A stretch of 64,000 nucleotides of DNA, taken from assembly GCA_032207245.1 (NCBI GenBank), contig CM063499.1, positions 86,078,466-86,142,465 on the forward strand, read 5' to 3'. A program made the translations under genes and the position numbers. Shown piece after piece: positions 11,189-22,464 of this stretch (the first letter of the stretch is position 1; each line of letters starts with the position of its first letter). Source of the stretch: Pardosa pseudoannulata (taxonomy: Eukaryota > Arthropoda > Arachnida > Araneae > Lycosidae). The notes under the pieces are model-generated. The model saw nothing but the letters and a program-made list of their open reading frames with translations, did no database searches and was not told where the DNA came from.

Positions 11189-12013
11189 TGTAACGTCACG
11201 GGATCCTCGGGTTTTGGTTTGGTTTGGTTTGGTTTGGTTTAGTTTGGTTTGGAGTGCTACGGTCTACGTTTTGCGAGACCGGGCTAATGAGACCGGGACC
11301 TATAGCTTAAAGCCGATTCTGAACGGCTACGAACATCCATGCCTCAGTGGGATTCGAACCCACGAACTCCGGTTCCGAAGGCCAGCACCCTAACCAATCG
11401 GCCATCGTTTGGCCGGGATCCTCGGGTAGCGTGTGGGTGTCGAAGTAGTTATGACACGACGTACAGCTTAGAAACAATAACATCGTTTATTCTAGATTAA
11501 AATGGAGTATGTACAAATTTTCCAAATGAAAATCACAGGGCTCAGGCGGGATGGTGCTGACCTAAAAGTCCCAGGTTCAAAGCGAACCTAAAAAAAAACA
11601 ATCTGCGGACATGTGCAGACAGATACCGTTGTACATGGGTACAACTGGGTCTTCTTGAATCCCACACAAAGCTCTCCAAAGAAAACCAACCACCACCAAA
11701 CGAACCTGTATTCCTCTCCCGTCCTGGCGACTCTCCGGCGAAAAACTCTCGCCGCTTTACGTCAACTTTCGTCTCTTCCCATTGGCGTCTTCTTTCCGCG
11801 TCTGCTTCCTGGTAGCCGCTGATTGGCTCCTTCGGTAGCGCCTAATTGTCTGACATTTCTTTGTCCGTCCTTCAATTCAAATCGGGCATTTCAAGGCGTG
11901 GTCGAGGCGACAACCCTTTGTAGTGCAGTGTCAAAAACCCAGACAGAGTGTCGCCCTGCCCTGGACTTTAAGAAAACCCCTTTGTGAAGCCAATAGGGTG
12001 TAGCGACGTCACA
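11189..12013. mobile_element. Solo LTR of an LTR retrotransposon, interrupted by a SINE
   Basis: The element begins TGTAACGTCAC and ends GACGTCACA (TG...CA), with the host bases CCAT directly before (11185-11188) and directly after (12014-12017), as expected of a 4 bp target duplication. Without the SINE and its duplicated target it is about 610 bp. It is much GC-richer than its surroundings and contains CCAAT-type boxes (cccattgg, ctgattggctcc, ccaatagg). There is no internal coding region and no second LTR, so it is the usual recombination product, a solo LTR. Short open frames inside it have no similarity I recognise. Confidence 0.72.
11213..11413 (-). mobile_element. tRNA-derived SINE, full length
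   Basis: Read on the minus strand, the element has a tRNA-like head with an A-box-like segment (gatggccgattggttagggtg) and a clear B box (GGTTCGAATCC). A family-specific body follows (gcatggatgttcgtagccgt, cggctttaagctataggtccc, tctcattagcc), then a tail of AAACC repeats. It is flanked by a 14 bp target duplication CGGGATCCTCGGGT (11199-11212 and 11414-11427), the hallmark of LINE-driven insertion. It is nested in the solo LTR and is the best preserved copy in the window. Transcription by RNA polymerase III from the internal A/B boxes is inferred from the family type. Confidence 0.92.
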
Positions 12014-12032
12014 CCATTAAGATGAACTTCGC

Positions 12033-12596
12033 TTAACCCCTTCCGGTTTGATTTAATAATGAAAAACTGTGCATGAAGTAACCATTTAATTTTTATTTTA
12101 AAAACTTGTTTCCTTTTACAATTCTTACATATTCTTAATTAAAATCCACTTTTTACATAGTGTTAAATAATATCAGAAACAGTAAAATTAAAAAAATATC
12201 AAAGCAAAACATTGATAAGGTATACAGATAATAGTCTTCAAGCTAGTGGTACTTTTCAAAACAAAGTGCAGAGGAATTCTTAATTGTTTACACCGCCAAG
12301 TAGTCTCACTTTTAATTGGATTCTTGTAACGCACACGGCATTTCTTAGGTTTTCTTTCATTCTGATTCATCAATTTGGCAACGACTTGTACCAAGTAAAC
12401 AATATGCAATAGTGACTTGTGATTTTCACAAGTGATAAAAGTGTTGTCAAATTCAGTACACTAGAAATTTTAAACTAAATTAATTATCACATTTAACAGT
12501 AACTTTAATCGCATGACGAGTGTAGCTCGTCATTGTGCAGTATGGAATGAAAAAATAATGACGAGCTAGACTCATCATTTTACCGGAAGGGGTTAA
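12033..12596 (-). mobile_element. piggyBac-like deletion derivative (TTAA-flanked)
   Basis: The element is bounded on both sides by TTAA (12033-12036, 12593-12596) with inverted ends CCCCTTCCGG / CCGGAAGGGG. The minus-strand frame 12188-12409 contains ERKPKKCRVRYKNPIKSETT, then WRCKQ. This resembles the Cys-rich zinc-binding tail of piggyBac transposases (ETTWRCxxC-type), so the copy keeps the 3' end of the gene and has lost the catalytic domain. Two structured motifs lie near the right end: 12514-12532 (TGACGAG-TGTAG-CTCGTCA) and 12559-12577 (TGACGAG-CTAGA-CTCATCA). A longer sister copy is at 22465-23193. Confidence 0.85.
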
Positions 12597-12649
12597 GTAG
12601 GTCCTTGTCATTTTGAATCAGGGACACCAAGCAGAAGATCCATAGACTT

Positions 12650-13018
12650 GCCCTACCACCCCCTAGGTATCGATTGTATCGAGGTATCTTCACTTTACAG
12701 TAGCTCCTCTGAGTATGTGGACAGGGCGCGAAGCAACCATTGCAGTTAGGGGAGGGCATATTCCATAATCATGATCATCTGCTTGCTGTTCTGCATCATG
12801 AATAGACAATCATGAGTCACTATATTATGCGTTCCATAAAGCTTCTTTTTGTTTGATTCTATACCATATGCATTGTATTCCTTCTTCAGCACGGATGCTT
12901 TCGTCATCCTTTCCGTGCATAATACTCTCCTTCATTTCTGAATTTCATGTCTCTCAGATGAATTCTCGTGCAGTTATGGCAAAAAACTGACCTGTTGCTT
13001 AAGTTTTGCACAGCAGTG
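12650..13018 (+). mobile_element. Tc1-like right end, same fold-back family as 5181-6691
   Basis: From about 12705 to 13018 the sequence matches the right ~310 bp of the element at 5181-6691 (gaagcaaccattgcagtta, gtgagtcactatatta-type text, ttgcttaagttttgcaca) and ends at a TA (13019-13020). Just before it, cactttacagtagctcctc (12686-12704) matches the left, inverted arm of that element (5670-5690). The orientation therefore flips at about 12705, so this looks like a shorter, internally deleted copy of the same fold-back derivative. No open reading frame remains. Confidence 0.65.
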
Positions 13019-13202
13019 TAGTTATTTCGTTTAATTTTTTTTTAATTAATCTATTTCTAACATTTTCATGATAATGACGAGAAAATATAAAAAGAAAAAA
13101 CTTTTCATTTTTGGCACGTTTTTCTCAAATATGTTTCACAGGCAAAGGGTGAAAATCATTTAAACCCAATTGATAATTATAAACCTAATTAAATATTATA
13201 AA

Positions 13203-13852
13203 ACTAGTATACAGCCCATCATATGACGGGATCAGTAAAATTTATAATTTTCCAAAACTATAAAATACTTTATGAGGAAGGTAAAAAAAATGGTTTGTAT
13301 TTTAGCTGAGAATTATCTTGCAACAAAAAATAATCGATGATTCAATTTAAAATTATCTCATATGTACTTAATCTATTATTTAAGCCAAATATAAAAGAAA
13401 ATTATTGATGTCCTATCTAAGTTCAATGATAAAACGTATGAAAATAAGGCATAATTTAAATAATTTAAAATAAGAAATGATTCAATGAGATGGTTAAAGG
13501 AATGACGTCATAATGCTAGAAAAAATGTCATTTTTACCCATTTGCAGTGGTATAAATTGATACATTTAATCGCTTGCTCTTAACCGGGGAAAATAGTAGT
13601 TGAAATAATAGCATTAAAAGCTCGAAAAGAGGAGAAGGAGTGGATTTCGAACGTTTTAAAGAAGGTAGTATTTTTCGCTGTGATATCAAGCCTATTTATA
13701 CCAACTTATTTTAGAATCGTATCTATAGTTTAGGAGAAGATAAACATTACTCTCTTTGAATTTTGCGAACTATGGATGCCTCTATCCATTCCAGGTCTTC
13801 ATAAAATCGAGGACAGACGTACAGATAACTTAGGCTATTATTATATAGGGGA
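13203..13852 (-). mobile_element. Non-autonomous Helitron
   Basis: On the minus strand the element starts TCCCCTATATAATAATAGCC and ends with a hairpin CCCGTCATATGATGGG followed by CTAGT. It sits exactly between host A and T, and there is no target duplication. A 5' TC, a 3' CTRR(T) end with a hairpin about 10 bases upstream, and AT insertion are the defining features of Helitrons. There are no Rep/helicase frames, so it is non-autonomous. Relatives are at 32159-33064, 35999-36288 and 57561-58247. Its 5' end lies only 91 bp before exon E, so it forms most of the sequence around that exon's likely branch-point region. Confidence 0.85.
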
Positions 13853-13943
13853 TGTTCCGGATGTATATTATCTCTGTATTTTCAAAACTCCATTGTAGCC
13901 TTAGGCGCTTGATAAACCAATTGATTAATTTCTATCATTGCAG

Positions 13944-14074
13944 CGAACTAGAGAGCCAGGTGGAAGAGCTGCGAGGCAACGTGATAAACCGAAAGTGCCG
14001 AGTGAACTTAAGTGACGTCGAAGGTATGGCACTGGTGCTAAGCAGAGCAAGTAAAGCTGTGGCGGAACTCAAAG
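13944..14074 (+). CDS. SRCIN1/KIAA1217-like protein, exon E (conserved helical core)
   Basis: A 131-base exon with acceptor tctatcattgcag and donor aaag|gtatgt; phase 2 in, phase 1 out. It encodes ELESQVEELRGNVINRKCRV, then NLSDVEGMALVLSRASKAVA, then ELK. The string VEGMALVLSRASKAVAELK closely matches what I remember of vertebrate SRCIN1 (xEAMALVLSKASKTLAELK) and is the strongest family evidence in the window. The first half continues the coiled coil from exon D. A second GT four bases downstream (gtat|gtatgt) could serve as an alternative donor; it would give phase 2 and add Gly-Met, which would restore the frame into exon F. Conserved relatives carry about 25 further residues between this exon and the FLK(D/E)EP segment of exon F. 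Confidence 0.92.
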
Positions 14075-14419
14075 GTATGTATGTCCCACATTTCGAATCC
14101 CATAAAGAGTGCTGTAGCTTTTACGCAAACCAATTATATGGGAGAAACAAAATATCACTAGACTCTTAACACTAGAAATGCAAAATTGGTCATTTTGACC
14201 CAAAACCTATTATCTGCCCAATCTTCTCAAAAAGTTATTAAACGAAAGTGAAAAAATTTCTGGACTTTTCCTAATTTTATACTTACAAAAATCTATGAAA
14301 ATATAATATGGAAGAATCTGTACATGTGTGGAAAATTGTTCAATACTAAGCTACCAAATGTGAGGTAAAAACTGAAGATATTTGTTCTAACTGTAAAATA
14401 CCGATATGTAGAAAATGTG

Positions 14420-15826
<1,407 letters not shown>

Positions 15827-15888
<62 letters not shown>
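15827..15888. repeat. (TA)n microsatellite, right half
   Basis: A pure TA dinucleotide tract continuing the one interrupted by the hAT element. Confidence 0.97.
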
Positions 15889-15891
<3 letters not shown>

Positions 15892-15959
15892 TACAGGCAT
15901 GTATATATACAGGTTTCAAAATAGGATTCTAAAAATTAAGGGAGTTATATTAAAAAATA

Positions 15960-16260
15960 AGTGGAACTAATTAAAAATCACGTTAGAGGTGAGAGATACA
16001 CCCTAGGGTGGATGTACACAGCGAAAAAAGTTGATTGCAAAAGGACATCAGGAAGAAAAGGTTTATGCAAGCAAATATTTTGGCTTACGTTTGAGTCGGA
16101 AGCTGGAACGGTCAACACCCTCTAAGCTAGTCGACGATGTGATTGAACAAAGGAGTATACTTAAGGGCGTAGCCAAAGCTTAGCGAAAGGACTGTATTTA
16201 ATAAAGCATGGTTTACAAAGAAAACGAGACTTGTGATTAGTTGACTACATTACTGACCAC
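15960..16260. other. GC-richer unassigned patch, possibly retroelement-derived
   Basis: This ~300 bp stretch is clearly less AT-rich than its neighbours and has an AATAAA-type signal near 16199, followed by a stretch ending ttgactacattactgaccac. It could be an LTR or retroelement fragment. A segment at 16030-16070 is bounded by an AG and a GT and has an open frame, but its phase does not fit the missing host exon, so I do not call it a gene. Confidence 0.3.
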
Positions 16261-16569
16261 GATATATATATATGTCAAACTTATGAGAAATCAAAGAACC
16301 AATGATGTCTTGATAATATCTTTTTCATGATTATTGCATTGTTTCGCATCCAACCACCAAACATGGCGTCGGCTAGTTTGCGGAAAAGTGCCTTTCTCAG
16401 CGTAGAACGATATAAGCTTCTAAATTATTATATTCAATGACATTTTAATGAGTAATTATTTCATATATGATTCACAGTTACTTGAATAGTTTTAGTTTAT
16501 ATATTAGTCAATAGATGGCGCCAATAGAGGAAATTTTTGCAGCATAGTTGCTGTCCCAATTCACTTGTC

Positions 16570-16645
16570 TTTGGCCAGCTCGAGTTTCGAACCCACAACA
16601 CTCTATTTATGAGATCTACGCCTCTACCGACTGAGCTGTTAGGGT
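16570..16645 (-). repeat. tRNA-like segment (degenerate)
   Basis: The minus strand reads CAGCTCAGTCGGTAGAGGCG, then a CTCATAA loop-like stretch, then GTGGGTTCGAAACTC. These match tRNA A-box, anticodon-loop (CAT) and B-box regions in order and at tRNA spacing, but the anticodon stem does not pair. It may be a tRNA pseudogene or the head of a different SINE family; the downstream body is not shared with the SINE described elsewhere in this window. Confidence 0.5.
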
Positions 16646-16995
16646 TTTGAGTTAAGATTATTTCTCTTTTATCTAATAGAATAAATTATTTTCTAATAGA
16701 TTTTAGCATTTTATACAACTGTTTAAGTTATGTGCATTATAAAAATACAGTTGAAATATCAATACTTTTCAATGAGATGCAAAGTACGCTGTTATCTTGA
16801 TTTACAGTCATTTCGGCCGTATCTAAAATCGGTTGTGTCTTTGTAAATGTTTATTGTGTTTACATGCATCTTTGTTTGTCAACTAACTACTATGTAATGA
16901 AATTTATTTTGCCTTTTCATGCATGTATAATCATTTCTTATGATACAGCAAAAAAAATATTTTATTTTAGTTCAAGTTGAAATGTGATAAAGCCT

Positions 16996-17980
16996 TTAAC
17001 CCCTTCCCTCTAACATTTAAAAGCTATTTTTTCTCTATACTGATAGCACATTTTTTCAGTACATATTTCAGAATTTGTTTATAATTTGTTCCATAAAATT
17101 CTGAAAAGTAATAAAATATACCAAAACCTCTGTTTTTTTTTAATTCTTACCTTTAAGCAGTTTTGAATTAACACGATTCAAAAACATAACCAAATGTGCA
17201 CCTTTTTTAAGACCTGTTTAAAAAACCGTCAAATGGGAGATAAACCCCTTCCCTGTTTTGCCCGTACGGCGTACGGGCTATCTGATTTCTATTTCGGTTG
17301 CACTGTTTCGGCCGTATTTTTTCCAATTTTAATAATAAATTATTACAGTAAATGATAGTTTGCAGTTTATTGTATTTTCTACTCTGATTGGTTCAAAAGC
17401 GCGGGTTTTTTCGCATGTTTTGTGTCAGAAGACGAATTGTTATCTTTCCGTGAATAGCTTTCTGGTTACATTTTCCTAACCGCCTGATAATTTTATTGAT
17501 GTAAGAGTTGAATAATATATTTTTACTTTTAAATAATGGATAATTCAGAGCGTAAGGAGATAATTTCTTGTGATTCGAACTGTGACTCGGAATCAGAAAC
17601 TGAATTATTTGTAAATGATAGTAGCGAAAATTTACTGTATGACCTGGATAATAGTGACTCTGATAGTAGTACAGATGGAATCAGTCGAGCAAGACAATTT
17701 TTTTTAATTAATTGTGATAATCCTTCGGATCCGCCTCCTAGATTTGCTTTCACTGGAATTCCAAAAATGAACTTGGATATCGATGAGACTATAGGTAAAC
17801 TTCAGTTCTATGATGCTTTCATAGAAAGATAAAAAATTGTAGTAAATGCTAAAAATATTAGAAATGCTAATTTTAATAACATATCTTTACTTAAAAATGT
17901 AAAATGAACTAAAAAATGCAATAAAAAATGTCATTTTTTGACCGAATTCTGGAGAAAAATGAAACTGTCAAAAGGTTAAA
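16996..17980 (+). mobile_element. piggyBac-like remnant carrying the transposase N-terminus
   Basis: The region begins with TTAACCCCTTCCC (TTAA at 16996) and has a second related start at 17242 (aaaccccttccctgttttgcccg), directly followed by the palindrome GCCCGTA-CGGCG-TACGGGC (17260-17278). A TTAA occurs near 17975. The ORF at 17536-17832 lies inside. The catalytic DDD domain is missing, so this is a 5' fragment. It may be part of one larger deleted element reaching to 19703, or a separate insertion from the piece at 19103-19703; I favour two separate copies because each has its own TTAACCCC start. Confidence 0.6.
17536..17832 (+). pseudogene. piggyBac transposase N-terminal fragment
   Basis: A 98-codon frame starting MDNSERKEIISCDSNCDSES. 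It is very rich in Asp, Ser and Glu, then has DPPPRFAFTGIPKMNLD and ends ETIGKLQFYDAFIER. An acidic, disordered N-terminus followed by an F-x-G-x-P segment and a hydrophobic helix is the usual start of piggyBac transposases, which are about 550-600 residues long. It stops before the first catalytic Asp, so it cannot be active. The start codon is the first ATG after a run of stops and fits the family. Confidence 0.65.
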
Positions 17981-18109
17981 CAGGTGAAATTTTTCTCTCT
18001 CACACAAAAAATCTGTATATTCTTCAATGAAGAAAGATATCTTAAACTAATTCTATTGCTTTTTCAACATGTGTGCTTGTTGACGCGTGATAACGTCTTT
18101 AGGCCCCTG

Positions 18110-18262
18110 GAAGCGATGTGTGGAATTGTTCTGTGTTGCCTATCAGTTTCGTGAGCTTGTGGGTTTGAATCTCTTTCTTGCATGGTATATCCGTTCGAAA
18201 TTGTCTGCAAGAAGCAGTTTTTAGTCTCATTAATTTTTGTAGCAAGTGGCCTGCTATACCAA
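18110..18262 (+). mobile_element. Degenerate copy of the tRNA-derived SINE
   Basis: In order it has gagcttgtgggtttgaatct (B box), a gcatgg word, ccgttcgaaattg, agcagtttttagtctcatta and a tgtagcaag word. These are the landmarks of the SINE at 11213-11413, but with many substitutions, so it is an old copy. Tail and target duplication are not recognisable. Confidence 0.55.
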
Positions 18263-19102
18263 CCAACCTATCTCTACATGTTAGATACAACTTCATTTTC
18301 TAATTTAACACATGACATGATACTCAACCTTAGTGCAAGTGATGTGCTGAGAAGTTAAGTAATGTGATCATTAAAAACAGAGATAAATGTTACATTCAGA
18401 AAACTGGACTCTTAATGTTATATGCATGAATGTTCGTAGCCGAACATCCATGCATGTAGATTCAAACATTGTATCATGCATCCATCCTGACTCTGTGCAG
18501 CCGTATGATGAACCCAGTGGTCCACCCTTGGTCCAAGTGTCATATAAATTTAGAATTTTGTACACAGTGAAATGTGGAAGAAACTTTCCAGTCGAAGATG
18601 TACAAAACATCCCTATAAAAACATGTAATTTTAGGCTTACAAGCTTAATTTTACTATTATAGTATTAATTTACCGTATATCACAGCACATAAATTTTTAA
18701 AAATACTATGTAATATTACTGATTATTTATCAAAATTGAAGGACTGGTTTAAATCCTTACATCTAAAAATTTAGAACTTTATAATAAATTGTTAAGCCTA
18801 ACCAATACCCATTTTCCCCCATCATGCAAAAATAATCATTAAGCATAAAATATTTCTTGCCTGTTTTTGAAAAACTGTTGTTCAGAAACCCTTGCACTTG
18901 ATTATTAATAAAATATTGAAGATAAAAGAAATGAAATATTTATTTTTTTTGAAAGTTTTTAAGACCTTAGTAAAAAATAATGTATTCCTGACTTGCAAAC
19001 AAGGCAATCTATGTCGACAGATGCAAAATATAAAACTTCTTAACAAAAATAAATGTTGACAACAAATTTCTAAAAATATATTAAAACACTAAAATATAAT
19101 TG

Positions 19103-19703
19103 TTAACCCCTCCCCAGTTTTTCCCGAGCTGAACTCGGGCAGGCGAAATGTACCATCCTGGCGCATCCCGAGTGTAGCTCGGGCACTGTGAAATCAGTCT
19201 TTCCCGAATTATCTCACATGTTCTTTTTTATGGTTTCGAATGCTTTTGTTTACTTTTCTGGCTTTTAGATTATTTGCTGCTCAAAGAGACAACAGAGGGA
19301 AGAAGGTTCTACTGCCCAGATTGCGATGTTGGACTCTGTAGTGCCGTCTTTTCGATTGTATCATATACGACCAAAGTTTAATTAATAATTTCATAATCAT
19401 TTATGTAAATGCAAAAGATATATAAATAAAATTTAATTCAAGATAAAATCTAGGTATTCTAAGCTTTATATTTATAGTTAATGTGAATTGACTCCAAAAT
19501 CTAATGATTTCTGAAGCACAGAAAGCCAACTATACAGGAAAATTACTCATTTATTTAAATTGATTTTTAGATTAATTTTTAGGAAATTGTGTATGCGAAT
19601 GATGCTATTATGCTTAAAAAGCTATGTATGTATGAAAATAAGCATAAAAAATTGACATTTTTGACCCATAATCCCGAAATAAAATGAACCTGGAAGGGGT
19701 TAA
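19103..19703 (+). mobile_element. piggyBac-like deletion derivative keeping the Cys-rich tail
   Basis: The element is flanked by TTAA (19103-19106, 19700-19703), with ends CCCCTCCCCAG... and ...CTGGAAGGGG. At 19281-19350 it encodes ETTEGRRFYCPDCDVGLCSA, which matches the C-terminal zinc-binding CPxCDVxLC motif of piggyBac transposases. The rest of the gene is deleted. Two palindromes near the left end share the design seen in related copies: 19123-19139 (CCCGAG-CTGAA-CTCGGG) and 19167-19183 (CCCGAG-TGTAG-CTCGGG). Confidence 0.75.
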
Positions 19704-19796
19704 AAGTTAAGATGTGTCTTTTAAGTAAAATATAAAAAATACCCATTTAACCTCACTAACCATTTTATCCCACCATACCCTAATGTGTTCATCAAA

Positions 19797-20092
19797 AGCA
19801 GAGATTACTGTTACAAAAACGGAGATCATCACATACAGAGATTACTGTTACAAAAACAGAGATCATCACATACAGAGATTACTGTTACAAAAACAGAGAT
19901 CATCACATACAGAGATTACTGTTACAAAAACAGAGATTATCACATACAGAGATTACTGTTACAAAAACAGAGATTATCACATACAGAGATTACTGTTACA
20001 AAAACAGAGATCATCACATACAGAGATTACTGTTACAAAAACAGAGATCATCACATACAGAGATTACTGTTACAACAACAGAGGTCATCAAA
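19797..20092. repeat. 37 bp tandem array, 8 copies
   Basis: Eight nearly identical head-to-tail copies of a 37 bp unit (cagagattactgttac, then aaaaacagagatcatcacata). The unit is not a multiple of three, so every frame on the + strand is open, cycling through RDYCYKN, QRLLLQK and TEITVTK. These frames are an artefact. The array ends about 125 bp before exon F. High identity suggests recent expansion and likely length variation. Confidence 0.97.
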
Positions 20093-20218
20093 CACATTCT
20101 TAAACAGAGATTAGAGATTACATGTGAAAATTCGGGCTCTCTATGTTTAATTTTTATTTGTGTTTTGAAATTCTTTATTTTATTCTATATTATAAAATTT
20201 CAAATTTTATTATTTCAG

Positions 20219-20302
20219 GTTCCTCAAGGATGAACCTGAACGACTAGAAAATGCTTTACGTAGATGTAAAAAATTAACGGGTACCCTAGTCACTCTAAAG
20301 AG
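20219..20302 (+). CDS. SRCIN1/KIAA1217-like protein, exon F (FLKDEPERLE segment)
   Basis: An 84-base exon with acceptor ttatttcag and donor ag|gtaagg; it starts with one base completing a codon (phase 2 in) and ends phase 2. It encodes FLKDEPERLENALRRCKKLT, then GTLVTLK and two bases of the next codon. FLK(D/E)EPxRLxxxLxRC is, from memory, a signature of SRCIN1/KIAA1217 proteins (vertebrate FLKEEPQRLD), and it lies about 25 residues after the exon E motif in them. Exon E ends in phase 1, so these two exons cannot join directly with the donor chosen: an exon of 3n+1 bases between them is not recognised, or the donor at 14079 is used. No following exon is recognised in the remaining 43.7 kb. 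Confidence 0.88.
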
Positions 20303-21119
20303 GTAAGGTTGAAGTCTTATATTCATTTAACCAACAAATCCTACGGCTTATTATTACACTAGTCACTTTAAAGGTACTACTACACGTTCAAGTTTAACAA
20401 TATCATTTAAGCTTTTAAGATAAGATATAATTAATATTTCTAAACAAATATGATGCATAATGTATATAGCTTCAAACGTAGGAGGTTTTGTTTAACTATG
20501 CGTCCCAAACATATACAGAATGAAAGTCTAAATCAAATGCTGGAAATAAATTACTGAGACCTAATATATTACTAAATTTACTTATTTAGCCAAACAAAAA
20601 ATATACGTCACACTTTTAATTAAAATTACGATTAATTAAACGCTATTTTATGAATTATTTTGTATTATTTGAGACAACTCAATTGGTCCCAATCGTTAAT
20701 ATTTTTTGAAAAGAATATATTAATAATAGTTTTTAAATAAATAAATCAATAATTAATAAAACAATTAAAATTATAATTTTATAATTTAATAATTTTATAT
20801 AATAGTTTTATTGACAAAAGTGTAACAGTTTATCATTTCAAAGTTCAAACTTGATAGTTGGTATCTCGAATTAACAAAATTTTTCTGAAAAAACGATAAA
20901 CCGTTTCAAAACGTCAGTTCTACCCAACAGTAAGATAAAATTTATTACTTTAGCAGAATGATAGTTGTGATTTTAAAAATATAGTTAGGTTTGAGTACTT
21001 AAAATTTAACGAGAAATAAGAGCAAAAACATGCTCTGCCTTATACCCATAGTTTGGTAAAAGTTAGTTTTTTTCTTTAAAACAATTAACATTGTTTTGAA
21101 AAATCTTTTCGTTAATATA
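20303..21119. other. AT-rich intron, nothing recognised
   Basis: This is the start of the long last visible intron. The sequence is AT-rich with no exon, repeat unit or RNA gene I can support. Confidence 0.5.
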
Positions 21120-21378
21120 CAGTGAATTCCGCTTAATGCGATCGCGGTTAATGTTATCAATCGCTTGTTGTTATCGAAATCACTGGGTCCCGATTTTCTC
21201 TATTCGTTTTTATGTTAAAATGATCGCTTTATGGAATCGTTACATCGGTTAATTGGATCAGTTCTCAAACCTGATTTTAACTGGCAAAGGAGTATTCACA
21301 ATGTATTCGGAAGGAACACATACTTTTCTTTCCCTTTAGCTGTTGTTCGAATTTTCGAGAATTCTCCCTCTTCAACCT

Positions 21379-22005
21379 CTTCCTTCTAGGAGACATGACG
21401 TAATACTCACTCGTCTACGAGTGGGTCATTGCAGGCTCACCCATGCCCATCTCTTGCTAGGTGAAGCTCCTCCACAACGTGCGTATTGCAAGACTCCTTA
21501 CAGAGTCGCACATATTTTAACGTCCTGTGTTTGTTCTAAATCAATGTATATAAAATATTTTGGTAATCCATCTCCTAATCTTAATTTAATCATTGGGGAA
21601 ACTCCACATCCAAACTTGTTTCCCTTTCTTCGTCGAACTAGCTTTTATACTGAAATCTGATTTTTGATTGTTATTCAATTTTCTAATATTCAATTTCTAA
21701 TCATTCAATTTTCATTTTCTTTTCACTTTTTTCTTAATTTTTTAATAATTTTATAACATAATTTCTTAATTCTTCACTTAATTTTTAATTCTTGTTTATT
21801 TGTATATAACTCAATTTTTATTCGTGTTTTCTGTTGTATTTTGTATTTTTATTGTTTCTTTAATCCGATTTTGAACCTTTCCTTTTATATTGTCAAAATT
21901 TTTTATCTAAATTTCGTCTTTAGTTTTTTTCCTCATCTTGTTTGGCGCAGTTTGTCCCTAGACGATTTAGCGCCATTAAACTTCAATCAACCAACCAACC
22001 AACCA
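21379..22005 (+). mobile_element. LINE, 5'-truncated, with (CCAA)n tail and target duplication
   Basis: The open frame from about 21390 to 21660 encodes RRHDVILTRLRVGHCRLTHA, then HLLLGEAPPQRAYC and RVAHIL. This is the TRLRxGHxxLTHxxLLxGE...C..C pattern at the end of the RNase H/C-terminal region of I/Jockey-type ORF2 proteins. The 3' end is ttaaacttcaatcaaccaac plus further CCAA repeats, typical of this LINE group. A ~16 bp target duplication (tctccctcttcaacct at 21363-21378; tctccctcttccacct at 22006-22021) brackets it and defines the insertion in the Tigger element. Confidence 0.85.
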
Positions 22006-22464
22006 TCTCCCTCTTCCACCTTGGGAAATGGAAAATGAAGAAAACAGTGGGGAATCACACATCCCCTTAATTTTGATCGCTTACATGCAGCTTGTCGATA
22101 TAGAAGCCAGAAAGGGAAATGATTTAACCTTAAAACAAAAGATCAAAATTTAATGTCAGGTTACCAAAAATGAGTCAGCGCAACATTTCTCAGCCTTTGT
22201 TGTGCACAATTTTGAAAGCTCGTGATGATCTTACTAAGAAGAAATGAACAAATTGAAAATATGGAGACTCATTCCAGTAGCTTCCACGTTAACAGAATCT
22301 GCAGTCTGTCAGATTGTTATAAGAAAATAGACGAATGATGGAACTGATCAGCCAGATGAATAATCTCTTAATATCGAGACACCTCCTATAAGTGCTGAAA
22401 TGACAAATGAATCGAAAATGTCGAAACGTGGAGTACAACACCGCTCCGATGACTTTAAAAAACA

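Noticed and set aside
16030..16062. A short AG...GT-bounded open segment as the missing exon between E and F
   Set aside because: Its end phase would put exon F in the wrong frame, and the surrounding sequence looks like retroelement debris.
18387..18662. 91-residue open frame on the plus strand
   Set aside because: It overlaps an open frame on the other strand, begins next to a SINE-like palindrome (gttcgtagccgaac), and shows no domain.
19783..20114. Two overlapping ~105-residue open frames
   Set aside because: They arise from a 37 bp tandem repeat in which all + frames are open.
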